From Certhia americana (taxonomy: Eukaryota > Chordata > Aves > Passeriformes > Certhiidae): 64,000 nt of DNA. The DNA lies in contig CM031878.1 in the NCBI GenBank assembly GCA_018697195.1, positions 39,312,402-39,376,401 on the forward strand, given 5' to 3'. Position 1 is the first letter of the stretch, and every line of letters begins with the position of its first letter. Shown here piece by piece: positions 13,801 to 26,510 of the stretch. A program made the position numbers and the translations under genes. The notes under the pieces are model-generated. The model did no database searches, was not told the DNA's origin, and saw only the letters and a list, made by a program, of their open reading frames with translations.

Positions 13801-14867
13801 ACAAAAGTTCACTTGTCTTTGTTTTAGCGGTGTACTGAAATGGAACAATGCAAAAATATTTTTATAGTAGTTAATTCACTTTTTTAGTAAAAACTTTGAC
13901 TAATTCTTTCAAATGTAGCAAACTAATATTGGAAAATTTGGCCTATTGAGGTCTTGCTGTTCTAGAATCTGTTCTAGAAAGACAAATTCTAGCATTCATG
14001 AGGAACGTTATTACATTATTAAAAAATTACATATCTTAGAACTCAATTCTGATAATTTCATCATTTCAGGCATATTTACACTTTGAAATGAGACACTGTC
14101 AAAATTTTTTGTAAGTTTCCTTTGAAATAAAGTCAAAACAAAGAAATCTCAGAAGTTTTTAGCTGTTAAATTTTTAATGCATTTAAAAAATGTTGCATTA
14201 TCTTCTTTAGTATGATGTTACCTAACTTCTTAATAGTGGAAGGTGAAAATGTTACAGTGAAAAAAAAGCTGCTGCAATGGTATAATAAAACAAGGAGAGT
14301 GTGGTAGAAAGAAGTTTTGAAACGTGGAACATTTTTGAAATTTGATTGTCAAATTACTTTTTTATTGTAGGTAATTAAATATGCAGTGAGGAAGAAAATG
14401 TTGCTAGATTTTAAGGACTGGGAAAGTATTAATATGTTAGTTGATGTTTCAGTGTTCCAGAAAACAGGAGAAATCTATAGCTAAAGATTTTACTCCGTAG
14501 CCATAAACAGCATTGAGATGCTACCCAACATATTTATAGTAAACAATAAATAATACAGTAAAAAATAAATGCAAGCACATATAAATTTACATTTTTATGA
14601 TTAAAAAACACCAGGGAACACATACCTCTGAGTATTTAAAATGCTGCTGGTTACTTAGCAATTAGTAACCTGCACACAATGATACAGTTAGAATATCATG
14701 CAGAGATGAGTATTTCTGATAAAGTTTCTGCACATAAAGTTTCTATGCATACATACCAAAGTTTTGCTTTATGGTTCTGAATAAGGATGGAAACATTAGG
14801 TTTAGTTTCTTAAAACAAAAGCACAATGATTTCACTCACTTCTGAAAAAAAGGATTTTTGTACTTTA

Positions 14868-15470
14868 GATCACAGAACAAATAGAGTTGGAACAGACCTC
14901 TTGAGATCATCCAGTCCAATCCCCCCTGTTGAGGCATGGTCACCTAGAGCAGGTGGCACAGGAACACCAGATTCCAGATGATTGTGGAATGTCTCCAGAG
15001 AGGGAGGCTCCATGACCTCCCTGGACAGCCTGCTCCAGTGTTGGGATACCCTCAGTATAAAGAATTTCTTCCTTACACAGGTGTGGAACTTTTTGTGTTT
15101 TAGTTTATAATCACTGCTCCTTGCTCCATCACTGGAGAGATGCTTTCCACCACTGGAAAGAGTTGGGCACTATCCTCTTAAAATATCACCTGCTTTGACA
15201 TGTTTACATGATTTAATGAGATGCCTGCTCAGTCCTCTCCTCCAAACTAAACAGGCCCAGCTCCTGCAGTCTCTCCTCATAAGGGAGATGAAAAGACCCC
15301 CAAATCATGTTTTTTGCCATCTTTGGCCCTGACCCCAAATCATGTTTTTTGCCGTTTGCTAGACCGTCTTCAGGAGCTCCTTGTCTCTCTTGTACTGAGG
15401 AGCTTAGAACTGGACACAGATGCAGCACTGTTCTTTCTAAAGTTTGAGAGGTAAAGACCACACGTACTCA
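14868..15470 (-). mobile_element. CR1 LINE 3' end fragment
   Basis: The + strand reads gagttggaacagacctcttg then agatcatccagtccaat. This is the standard reverse complement of a CR1 3' UTR. It is followed by the other CR1 landmarks (cctggacagcctgctccag near 15025, agaatttcttccttacac near 15060, cctcctccaaactaaacagg near 15240). The element is 5'-truncated at about 15470. It is moderately diverged. It contains a small internal tandem duplication (see 15298-15353). Confidence 0.92.
15298..15353. repeat. Tandem duplication inside a CR1 copy
   Basis: The 21-base segment at 15298-15318 (beginning ccccaaatcatg, ending tttgcc) is repeated identically at 15333-15353, a period of 35 bp. Only one copy is expected in a CR1, so this is a duplication after insertion, probably by slippage. 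Confidence 0.9.
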
Positions 15471-17224
15471 TACCAAACACAGTCACCAAAAGCATGAAAA
15501 TAGATTCTAAAGAGCTTTTTAAAATCATACCAGCATACAATGCCTAAAGATAACACAGAACGAAAAGAAAGATAAAAATAGAAGCTATATTAAATGGAAA
15601 AATATGCTAATTAGTGCAGAGTCTTTCCTTGTGTGGCTATTTCCAAATGAGATTTATAAAATTAATTTTTAACTTCTAGTAAATTTCATTTATTTTCTTT
15701 ACACTGTCCCTGTAATAGGATTTTCCCTTGTTCTTAACTCATTTCATATTTGTCTCTTGGCTTCCAGAACTTTATTTTCTCCTTTGAGCTTACAATTTAG
15801 GAATGTAATATGAATGTGTGAGGCTTTGTAATTAAAAAAATCTGCACTCAGTCAGCAGTCTGTTGTTTCACCAGCATTTAATTGGCCAGCCCAGTGGCAT
15901 AAAAGAAATGCACAAAAGTACTAACTAACTGACAAGCCAAAATTTAGGATAGGTGGCAGAATCCCACTGTGCGTAACTGTGCTTACAAGGCATCCATCAT
16001 TGTTTTTCATGGGTAAATGAAGATTACAGCACATTCCTAAAAACTTTTACACACATATTGAGGTTTGTAGAGTAGGAGTGTAGGAGTATACCTATTCAAA
16101 AATAAGTTGTTTGGCCTATTTCTAAATATTTTAGTTTTATTATAATTACCTGCAGTTGGTCTCCCCTTTGGAAATGAATACCTATATAGTACCTATTTAC
16201 AGAAGATTTTAAGACTCCATATAATATTATCTTCTAAATCAAGATTAATCAGTTAGTAGATTTGACTTGAAAATTTGCAATTGAGTAATGTTGCAGTGAA
16301 TTCTGTCAGCCATATTACTTCTAACTGCAGTCCAAAATTATTTTATGGTACTATATTTATTTATATTAATAATCTCCTAAAAATATTTAGTATATAGATG
16401 CATATAGCAGAAATAGCAACTGTCCCATCCATTAGTTCTAATGAAATTTCAGAAAGGCCACTGTCATCTAGGACACTGTGAGTCAAATATGAAGTTGACC
16501 TATCCAAAAATTGTTCCACCCTTAAATAATAAGCACATCTTAAATCTACTCAGGCAAAATATTATTATCAAAACTATGTTAAAGTAGATTTGATGCTTTT
16601 TTGCATTGTTGCCAAGAACATGTATCTGTGACACTGGAAAATTTGGAAGTTTTTTAGTTGTAAATATGAAACTTCATATCCTGACTTATTTACATCTCAA
16701 TGCCTTTTCGTTTTAAGAAACAACTCCTTTTTTTGTTGGTTTTTTTTTTTTTTTAATGGTCATTGCTGTTTCCAGCTGTGTTACTTTTCTATATTTCAAA
16801 ACCTTAAAGGTCTTAATCCTTAAAGTCTTTCTCCTGAAATCTGACAGCACTAACAATCAAAATCTAAAAGCTTACTGCAAAGGTAACTTTTTTTATTTTC
16901 CTCTGAAATGTTCATATCAATCATACTAATTGAGGGTAATGCAATAAATTACTCCCATGTAAATGCTAAACTCTTAACAGTACACTAACAATTTCTTTGT
17001 TTTCAGAGGAGAGATTGATTCCCAAAAAACAACAACAACATCTATCAGAAGAATTCACCTACAAAATTTTCTTAAAATTGTCAGTTCATTTACAGTGCCA
17101 TACAGAAGCATTTAGATGTCATGCTCAGGAGCATTTAAGTTCATCTAGTTATAGTTCTACTTTTGCTTTCAGTTTTGGATAAAACCAAATGAAATTTTTT
17201 AATTTCTTTAATAACAGATGGAAG
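15471..17224. other. Intergenic, nothing recognised
   Basis: AT-rich sequence with a T-run near 16739. No exon or repeat family was identified. Confidence 0.5.
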
Positions 17225-17560
17225 TGTCATGCTAGAGGAAAGGAAAAGCTGAGACAGAGAAGAAACCTTCCCCATTCTGAAGCAGTCAGAGAGCTTACTG
17301 CTCTTGGAAACATTTAGAAAACAAAGAGTTAGAGTCATCCTGGTGTGAACAGAGGTTAAAAGACAGGTTGGAACAAGGGAAATTCTATTTTGAGATCAGA
17401 AATTTTTCACAGTGATGATACTGAAGCCCCTGAAGGGGATTGCCTAGAAAGACTGGGATTCCCACTCCTTTGAGATATACTGGATGAATATCAGCCAGAA
17501 GATGGTCATGATAGAAATTGTACTTCCTTCTCAAAAGTAGGTGGATGGTCCTTTCTTACC
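17225..17560 (+). mobile_element. Probable ancient CR1 3' region
   Basis: The order of landmarks matches a + strand CR1 3' UTR: a block like cacagtgatgatactgaagc near 17409, then ggggattgcctagaaagact and ggattcccactcctttgaga, then ggtggatggtcctttctta near 17540 where CR1 normally has its final rgaaggtcccttcc block. Similarity is weak and gapped, so this is an old copy or a chance likeness. Confidence 0.45.
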
Positions 17561-20225
17561 TAAATTACTAATTCTAGAAACATTATATATGTTTAATTTC
17601 CTGAAATCTGACTTCCCATTTTCAGGTGAGTATCATGTTGATCTAACACTATTTCCTCACTCTGTTTAATTTAATGAAGTCAATGTTCAGAACAGCTTTC
17701 ACAGGAAGAGCTACTAGCAAATTTTCCTTTGATTGTTTGCAGAGTACAGAACCAGAAATATTTCCTCAAAATACATGTTATTCTAGGGAATCCAGTTAAA
17801 TTCTCCATAAAAGTGAAAATAGAAAGTAATTAGCATATGTTTGCTACTCATGCAACTCCCCAAAATTACATCCTTCCCAAAAGTGCTGTAGACAATAATT
17901 ATCTGTCTATAATTTTATCAATTTGTGTAGTTGTGGATTTAAAAAGTAAACTTCTATTTTCACTTTAGAACATAAGTGGAGATTTCATTTAGCATATTTT
18001 TACATATAAACAGTGGTACAAGTGCTTCAACATTTACTCACAATTACTATACCTTGATATTAAGTCGTGATTTTCTATAATTTCTTAGAAAAGTCCTATA
18101 GCTAAGCTATGACAATGACAGAAGGTACCCTCTGGTCAAACATGAGAGAAAATCTTTTAGCACTAGTGAACCGGGTAAACTTTTAATAAAATAAGGACTT
18201 CATTCCTATTGTTTGCAGTGATCTCCGCTTTTGTGGGAAAATCATATGCATGCAAAAGCATGCGAAGTTCTGTCATAACATGTCATTCATGTCTATGCTA
18301 GTGCACAGATGTACTATTCTATATTCTCTCCAAGCTTCTCTAGCTAAGAAAAACCCATTGACAGAAAATCCACTGGAAGTGGCTGTAATGAGACATTGTA
18401 GTAGAGCTTTCTGCCACCTTGGTGCTCATTGAATGGCAATGGACATGAGCTGAAACACAGTGAGTTTGTGAAAAGCCTTGATCAAGTTACACAGCTTGCA
18501 GTCTTTGAAACAGCTTCTGAGCAGCAATTTATGAGTATGCATTGGAACAAAGAGTTTTTTGTCAAAAGAATGTCATCAGGCACTCAAGCTAGGAGATGGA
18601 ACTTTGTTCATATTTTTGGTCTTGATTTTGAAAATCCTTGATTCCAAATTCAAATGTGCATTTTGTATCAAGGACGTTCCTTCTTTCAATGCTGAAAATC
18701 CCCCATGAACTACTTCTCCATCTGAGCCTTCCATAGTAGTCATTGGTGTAATCACATTGCCTGTGAGTCAACTAGTACGCTGGATATCATCTCAAAGGGG
18801 CAAGGAAAAAACACTCAAATGTAGGTTAATTTTCAGTGGCATTGTATGATAGCTTCCTTTTGTCATTTTTAAAGATTAGTGCAGCATTATACTTCTTTTG
18901 GATTACAAAAGTGCAGCAGCTACCTTTTCTGTTTTCTCATATGCTGAAAATTACTCAAAGCCAGTTTTCTGCTTCTAAACCTGTGCTAATCAAGTTTATC
19001 CCTGAGGGGAAAAAAAATCAAATCAATTTATTGCCTCCTCTCAAACTATATCAATCCTTATCAATTATAACATAGAGATAGGTGCCTTACTCCGTCGTAA
19101 CCATTTCCTTGCCCCTAAAATTAAATTCTGCTTTTACCTTTATGTTGGAAATCAGTTTCCTGCTCTGTAAGAAATTCCATTTGATTTTTTAAAAATAAAA
19201 CATCTTCTGTAGAAAAATCATAATACATTCATTTTCCATAATCATTAACCTCACTTAATATATGGTTAGCAACAATTTCACTCAAACATAATAAAATGAT
19301 TGTCCAAAAATATATGAATTGCACAGTAATGGTGGTTTATTTACTATTAGGGGAGAAGTTATTTTTCTAAATGGAGAAGATATTTTTGTGTGTTTAATTT
19401 GGCTTTGGAGTCTTTGGTATTGCAGACAGGACAGGCAGTTGGGTGGCCTGCAGTAGCTGCCAACTTCTCATACATTCAAAATCCTAAAAGTAATGCTGTT
19501 TAATAGGAAAGTCTTCTCATACAGACTGTACTAAAATTGTTGTTTTAGTTGTTCTTGCCATTTTGCTCAAGTATTAATGTGCCTTTTCTTGGATAGGACA
19601 TTCCCAGCTCACATGCATCAAATTGTACATTTACCCTTAATGTTAAGCCAAGCCTAATTTTTTGGTCTGCCCTTTCCTGCACACATAGGTTTCAGATCAA
19701 ATGACTCTAATGCTAATATTATTTATCACTTTTGTGCTGGTATAGTTCTTCATTCCCACTAATTTTCAGATTTTCTTCTGTTATTTGGCTTCTTTTGAGT
19801 TACCTCTTGATTTACAGTTCTTAGCAGCCTTTGTTTTCTTCTATGCATGTAGGTTTTTTCTTTCAGGATGTAGTTAGCCCTTAATATTTCATCTCATAAT
19901 TCCCTCTATAACAAATGGTGATTTAAAACACAAGAATGAGTGTCTGCTACCTTTCATGGGGTAAAAATGATCATGACAGCACTCCCACACAGCTACTCTT
20001 CAAGATCTCTGGTATAAGCTGAATTTATAGGTACACACATCATAATTTTTTCTGCATCCTCACATACTGCCAGTAGATAAATGGAGCATGTTAGGGAGCT
20101 TGTAGAAAATGCCATGAAATTTAATGGCAAAGATTATTTTATCAGCTCATTTAGTCTGTAATTACTAAAGTGAATACCATCATGTGACTATGATATTGAT
20201 ACAGTTATTGAATGATGTTGTTGTG
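17561..20225. other. Intergenic, nothing recognised
   Basis: About 2.7 kb without supported features. The small frames at 18250-18641 have no recognisable domain. Bases 20221-20225 (ttgtg) are the left target-site copy of the adjacent LTR. Confidence 0.5.
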
Positions 20226-20798
20226 TGATTTTCATGGTTTAAAATCAGCCAGCAGCTAAACCCTATGAGTTGCTGGCTTGCTCCACCAAAGTGGGATGGG
20301 AGAGAATTAGGGAAGAATAAAAGAGAAAAAACTCTTGAGTTGAGATAAATACAATTTATTGGCAAAACAAAAGCCACACACAAAACAAAATAAAACCAGG
20401 AATTTTTTCACCACTTCCCATGGGCAAACAGGTATTCGGCCACCCCCTTGAAAGCATGGCTACATGTGAATCATGGTTAATGGGGAAGACAAATGCCATA
20501 GATCTGAGAATTCCATATTCCTTCTTCTTTTTTCAGTTTTATATACTGAACATTTTATCTTTATGGAATATGCTTCTGGTTTGGACCGGCAGTCCTCCTG
20601 TGCCTCCTCAGGGCATCTTGTGTACTTCCTACTGTCTTAGTGGCAGGGCAGTAGGAATGGTAGGAAAGTACTTGGCCACATGGAAGCCCTGCTCAGCAAT
20701 AACAGAAACATCTCTACATCGTCAACACCATTCAGCAAAAGTCCAAAACATAGCAGCTACAGTGAAGAACATTAACTCTACTTAAGCCAAAACCAACA
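20226..20798 (-). mobile_element. Solo LTR of an avian ERVL-type endogenous retrovirus
   Basis: A 573-bp element with TG...CA ends, flanked by identical 5-bp duplications ttgtg (20221-20225 and 20799-20803). On the minus strand it begins TGTTGGTTTTGGCTTAAGTA. It has a TATATAAA box at 20538-20545 and an AATAAA signal at 20355-20360, so the order U3-R-U5 is minus. The + strand phrases gttgagataaatacaattta and cacttcccatgggcaaac resemble the common avian ERVL LTR. No gag, pol or env remains, as expected after LTR-LTR recombination. Intact duplications suggest it is not very old, though the body is diverged from what I recall of the family. Confidence 0.85.
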
Positions 20799-20803
20799 TT
20801 GTG

Positions 20804-23110
20804 ATACTAGTAGCAGCATACTGTCAATGAAAATAATACCATTCAGCAGCAAAGGGTCTTCAAACTCTGATGTGATAAATTCTGTCACCAGCATTGACTA
20901 TGATTATAAATAGAATATAAATTCTGCTTCTGAAGACTATCTTTGCATGCCATCATTCCAAACGGATTTATTTTCTCTTTGATTGCTTTAGAATACTGTT
21001 GTGGTTATTACTGTAGTGTTTTTATCTCTTAAACAATGCAGGAACTTTATTTCAACCTTAGGATTTGATAGGAAAGAGAAAAGAATTATTTTGAACCATG
21101 GGATCTTAAGCTAAGCAATTTCTTTCTACCCTACTTTCCCCTGGCATCAATGTAAAAAACAATGTTATCTTTGTTTTAATATATAAAAGCACTTGATTTT
21201 AGAAAAGGTCTTGAAGTGGCATCTATTGTGTACTATTAAACTCTGTTTTGATCTCCAGGGTCTGATCTGTTAAATGTGACATGTTAAAAACAGAAGCTTA
21301 GCTTCACACCATACTAACATCTTCCTTTTATCTGTATATATAATTGTGTTTATTCTCAGCTGAAAATACTGAAATGCTGACACAGTTCATAAAAAATGTC
21401 AGCATTACTTTTTTCAATGTGAAAGAAGAATACTGGGAACAGAAGAAAGGGGCATTGCAGATGAGGTCTTCAGTGGGGTCTCAAAAAAGAATAATTTAAA
21501 GGATTCAGCCCAAAATAAATTTAAAAAAAAAAAAAAGCAATTAGTAAGGTTTGTGAAATAAAACAAATGGCAGAGCAATTATACTGGAAGAGTAAAAATT
21601 TGATACAAATGATGCAAGATCTGCTGACAAATTCAGGCTAGAAGTCAGTCTCAAATAAGTCTGTGCCAGACAGAGGTCTGAACAGAAGATGAGTGTCTTC
21701 CCTTTCCTTTGATTATCCTTTAAAGAGTGGAAAGGATAGCCTCTGGAAAGCTAATTCTCCCAGAAGGAGTTGAGAGAATAAACTGCAGATGGACTGAGAT
21801 AAACAAACCAAGCCTGGGACAAAGCAACTGCAAGGCCATACATGTATTTTTTGACTGCACATTGTAACATACCTTCAGTAGGAATTTGAACATTGCTATC
21901 CTTGTCTGCTGACAGACTAGATAAGTCCAGGTAAGGAGTTGTGGGCACAGTGAGACAAAACAGTGCAATCTAGAAGACGCAGAGATAAAGGAGTGAGGAT
22001 TTGTGCTCTTTCTTCTGACCCTCTAATGAAATATTTCCCTGATAGATGTAAGAAACAGCCTTTAAGGCTGTGTGATGTCTTTGTTTGCTGTGCACTACCT
22101 CAGAAACTTCAGATTCATCTGAAGACTTAAGAGTCTTTCTCCTCTCTTCTATTACAGTATTTTCTTTCCACACTACAGCAAAGTTTTCATTGCCAAAGTA
22201 AAGTCGAAAAGCACATCCAGGTTGTCCAGAGGTTCAACATAGCTGTTACCCACTCTAATCATAGACATATCAAATTCACTATTGTACCAATATTACCAAT
22301 GATCACTTCCAAAACCATACCACTGGTTATCACAGCAAAAAATATTTCAATTATAAATATTTTATTTAAAAAGGTTAGTTTTTCAATTTTCTTTCTTCTT
22401 GTGTCCTCCTTAGTCACGTGATGTCTCAATGCAGACAATATTTGGCAATAATAGAATTGATGCATGCTGGATACTCCCTTTTCAATATTTATACCTACTC
22501 TTGTCTTTAGTAATTAGTTTTTTCCCTCACATTTAAATTTGATTGTCTAGGAGACATTTAACATTAAACATTCCTCACTACAAATTTGTCTTCTAGTTAT
22601 TTAAATCTTGACTTTAAGCTACTTCACTAAATAGATTTCCTTAAGTGAATTTTTGTTGACAAAAAAGCAAGCTCCTAAAATTAAGGGATTTTTTTAATCA
22701 ACAAAAACATATAGTTTCATTAATGCTTTAAAAAACAAAACAACAAAACCTAAACCAACCACATTTAAAAAGCAAATTACCTAACAAATAATTCCCCAAA
22801 ACCTAGATACAAAATGTTGCTGGCTGTCAAAATATGGTAGAGAGTTTAAATGACATCTTAGATTTGCAGTTACAAGGAAAAAGAAAAATTTGAATATTGT
22901 GTAACTGGATTTAGATTCTTAAAAACCTTGATTAGGCAAATGACCTAGTAATTGGTCTCACAGAAAGAAAATATTCTGTCTGCTTGCTTGGGCATTTGCT
23001 TTGGTTGGTGGAAGGAGATGAGAGTGGGTGTCAGAATTCAACACCCATTTTTAACCTGTATTGGAATGTAAGGCAAAATTCAGAAACAGGACATTCTTTT
23101 TGTGTATAAC
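20804..23110. other. Intergenic, nothing recognised
   Basis: AT-rich, with an A-run near 21525. Short frames at 21720-22173 on the minus strand lack family motifs and splice support. Confidence 0.5.
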
Positions 23111-23202
23111 TTCCATAATACTATTGAACAAATCCCCACAGAAAAAGAGAAGATTATGCATGGCCCTGAAAAGACAGGTAATTTTGCTGAACTGTCCAAT
23201 AA
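23111..23202 (+). pseudogene. U6 snRNA-like pseudogene (degenerate)
   Basis: The core agagaagattatgcatggcc (from 23147) matches the highly conserved internal U6 snRNA sequence (agagaagattagcatggccc) with one inserted base. Flanks align loosely in the right order: cataatactattgaac near 23114 to the catatactaaaattgg region, and aattttgctgaactgtcca near 23180 to the aattcgtgaagcgttcca 3' region. Many changes and small deletions make it non-functional. No upstream polymerase III elements were identified. A chance match to the roughly 20-base core is possible but unlikely given the collinear flanks. Confidence 0.5.
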
Positions 23203-25934
23203 CACCGAAAAATGATAATGCAAACTAACCAAAAATTCTTAAATAAAATGAGTACTCAATGAAAAAAAAAAAAAAAAAAGTTTTTTTTTAAAAATGGTGT
23301 TATAATTTTTCATAAGATTAATGCCTTTTTTGGCATGTGTTGGATAGAGCACTATTTCAGATTCCAAAAGGCATCTACTAGCAGAATAATGAAAGCTGCA
23401 ATCAAAATAGATTGGCAGAATGGGGATGGAGGACTCAAATACAATACCTAAAGTCTGTTTTTATTCACAAGCTAGGATATATATATATATACATACATAC
23501 ATACATCTTTGGAGTTAAAATAAATGATATGCATAGTGCAATTAACCTAAATTAAGAACAAGTAAAATAAAATTAAGTGATTTAGGGCTACACCACTCAA
23601 TTTGTCACTACACTAAGTAACAGGTATGTTCTCACAAGACTGGCTTCTAAGAACAGGTATATATGGCTTATAAATAATTAGGATACAGAAATAAAAGAAC
23701 GAATGATGTTTCCCTTTTAACTTTGTACAATGAAGACAGATGCCAAAACTAAGACTACAGATACTCAAATGTTGTATGCAAGTACCTCCCTAGATTTTTT
23801 CTATTCTCTCAAATTTATTTGCAATCAATCAAAAAAATTCAAAAACATGAGTGTAAGTATTGAAGTCAGATCAGTATGGTGACTGTGTACAAACACATGC
23901 TGCAAACCCACACCTTGGGTTGGTGGACTTATATAAAAGTTATGCCTACATAAAATATTATGGGATACTAATATACAAATAAAGGTAAAAAAGGGTCGTA
24001 AGTTTGAAATAGAACCCATAGAAAGAGACAAAAAATTAAATACTTATAAGTGATCAAACTGCCCAAGAATATTATGATTATTTAGGTGATTTTCTTAATA
24101 TTTATGGATGCCAATAACACAGAGAAATATAAAAGCAGATGAACAAATTACATGTAGTTTATTAATTTATTTCATTTCAGCCTTTTTGCAAGATGTTAAC
24201 AGTCATTACAATATTCAAACCCACTAATTATTTCAAGTAATCTGTGAATGTGCCTTTAAAAATATTTTTACTTGGGATTATGAGGTGCTGATGGGTGAAT
24301 AATGATTCGGAAAATGGATCATCATTACAAATATATTATAAGAACTCAGGGCTTTGTAGCTTTGATCTTTAGAATAGTCTCTGGTTTTATGTAAAAACCC
24401 CCACATGATAATCTGACAGACGCTGGGAAATAAAGGATAAATATGTCAGTATTATAGTATTTAAAATAATAATTTTTGTCAGTTTTGTCTTACAAGCTCT
24501 TTTATCACTATTCTGAAAACCTTATGCTGGTCTCACCAGAGATCCTTCTTGTTTACATGGTTAAAATTATACATTAGACATGCAATGATAGAGAGAACTA
24601 GCACATATATGTAGATAGAGGAACAGAGGAAGAGAGGATATCACAAACCCTCATTTGTTATTACTACATTCTCAATTAAATTCAATGAGTGGGTTTTTCT
24701 AGTTTTAATGGTTTAGTGTCTTCTTTCATTTGCATTGGTTAATTTATTCACCATGTATTGAAGACTATGTAGAAGGATGGGTAGCTTTAAAAGACTTCAA
24801 AAAGAAATACTTTGTTTTGCGCAAATTGTCAAATTCTTGTCCTAAAAGACAAGGATAACAGGGTTTTGCTGTTGCTTGGATTTTACCTATTTTCCAAAGC
24901 TTTTTGAGTGTTTAGAGGTTATTTTCTTGATTCTTGTGAATTATGTCTGGATTGGGTTGTTTAGCTGGTTCATGTGTTTTGTTTTCAGTCTTAGACCACA
25001 GTTGTTAAATTGAAAGAATGAAAACAATTTACAGGTATACCACATCTGAAATAGAGAATTCTAGATAACTGACTTTTATAGAAACTCCTTTAAAGAGGAA
25101 GGATTAAACAAGAAAACAGGTAAACTGAAGAGGGAAGCATACTCCTTGGATTTGCCTTAGGCAATGCCTCAAATCACACTGCTTTTGCAAATCGTGTGTT
25201 CCCCATTAGAGGGTCTGTGTTGCACAGTGGTCCCCTGAATCTTCAGGTTATTCTCCCACTGATACACACCTTCCCTACCTACCCCTCACAAACACTTAAA
25301 TAATTAAGATATATTTGATTTATTCCTGTTAGGAAACAGTCTCCAACTCAAAACTTTCACATATACATGGTAAGAGATGACATAATACTCTTAAAGCATA
25401 TGAAAGTGCTGTGTAGGTCACTATTTCAACCTACTCCTGAGCAGGCCTAATGAATCCCTTTCATAAGCAAAGTGGCCATGAGCCTGCTGATGGGCTGGAC
25501 ACAAAGTGGTTAGGGACTCCAGCCTCCTCCATGGGGAAGTCACCCATCAGTGTTAGAAGGGTCCTATGCCACAAAAAATGGGTGGTCCACCCAGTGCTGA
25601 GGAGGCTGTTATGTAAACCATGCCCTGAAGGCAGAACTGAAAATCATTCTCTTCCCTGTCTCAAGTTGCAAGGAGGATTTATACATAACCACTGCAAGTT
25701 CATCTTCATATCCTGGAACATCTAATTTTGAAATGTTGAATATGTTAGAAGAGAACATATGGATAAACCCAAACACATGAACACAAAGGATTACCTGATC
25801 CACAGGAACACTTGCAGAAATGAGACCAATGTGACATCCTAGGTACTGATATCTCAGAACATTTGAAGAAACTTTTTCTTGTAATTTTTTCCTTTTTTTT
25901 TTTTTTTTCATTGTGGAGTGACTAAATTCTGAAG
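23203..25934. other. Intergenic with an AT/CATA microsatellite
   Basis: Contains (AT)7 followed by four ACAT units at 23477-23506. Otherwise there are no supported genes. The 91-codon frame at 25450-25725 is in a locally GC-richer block but has no recognised domain. Confidence 0.5.
23262..23279. repeat. A18 run preceded by AATAAA
   Basis: A run of 18 A follows an AATAAA at 23242-23247 by 14 bases, and is itself followed by G and nine T. The AATAAA-to-A spacing is like a polyadenylated transcript end, about 60 bp downstream of the U6-like relic. In such AT-rich DNA it may be coincidence. Confidence 0.6.
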
Positions 25935-26030
25935 AGTATTTCTGGAGACTGCCTAAACCAGCTCCCTGCTCAGAACAGGGCTGACCCCATAAGTTTTCTC
26001 AAAGTTCTATCCTGTCCAGTTTGAGTATAA
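25935..26030 (-). mobile_element. CR1 internal 3'-region scrap
   Basis: The + strand reads ggagactgcctaaaccagct and, further on, ttctatcctgtccagtttga. This corresponds to the CR1 3' UTR block around gccctgtccagtcgagttttg on the minus strand. It stops at an AT dinucleotide tract (26035-26057) and is followed by a separate CR1 3' end. Confidence 0.55.
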
Positions 26031-26079
26031 CTCAATATATATATGATATATATAAAAATCAATATAATGACTACCGATT

Positions 26080-26510
26080 CATTAACAGAATCATTAAAGT
26101 TGGAAACAACCTCCAAGACCATCAAGTCCAACCTTTGACCAAACACAACCACATCAATAAAGTATATATCTAGGTGCAACATCTAGTGATTGTCGGAACA
26201 CTTCCAGGGGTGGTGACTCTACTACCTCCTCAAGGAATCCTTTACAGCACCTGAAACTTCTTCCTATGAAGAAATTCTTCCTGATGTCCAACCTGCACCT
26301 ACCCTGACTTGAGGTTCTGTCACCAGAAGAGACCTACCCCCTGCTTTGCTGCAACCACCTATTAGGTAGTTGTTGAGAGTGATAAGATCACCCCCTGAGC
26401 CTTCTCCATGCTAAACACCCCCAATTCCCACAGCTTCTCCTCATATGACTTCCTTGTTGGACCTTTCACCAGCTTTATCTGGGGCCTCCCTGGTTAACCA
26501 GGACTGTTGA
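26080..26510 (-). mobile_element. CR1 LINE 3' end fragment
   Basis: The + strand starts attcattaacagaatcatta and continues aagttggaaacaacctccaa, then gaccatcaagtccaacc. This is the reverse complement of a CR1 terminus. Later landmarks are ccaggggtggtgactctac near 26206, gaaattcttcctgatgtcc near 26271 and gataagatcaccccctgagc near 26380, with ggggcctccctgg near the 5'-truncated end at about 26510. Confidence 0.92.

Larger units (their letters stand above)
6191..14867. other. Gene-free AT-rich stretch
   Basis: About 8.7 kb with no believable exon on either strand. It holds the AT palindrome at 6915-6942, a 9-bp hairpin at 7685-7705 and the TAGTAC-type repeat near 7737-7821. Around 8930-9150 the sequence is less AT-rich and has E-box-like and TGACCTTTG-like words. 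That could be a conserved element, but nothing here proves it. The open frames near 11989-12434 and 12809-13066 are low-complexity and show no domains. Confidence 0.5.

Noticed and set aside
20420..20785. 121-codon + strand frame
   Set aside because: It lies wholly inside the solo LTR, reads against the LTR orientation, and has no domain.
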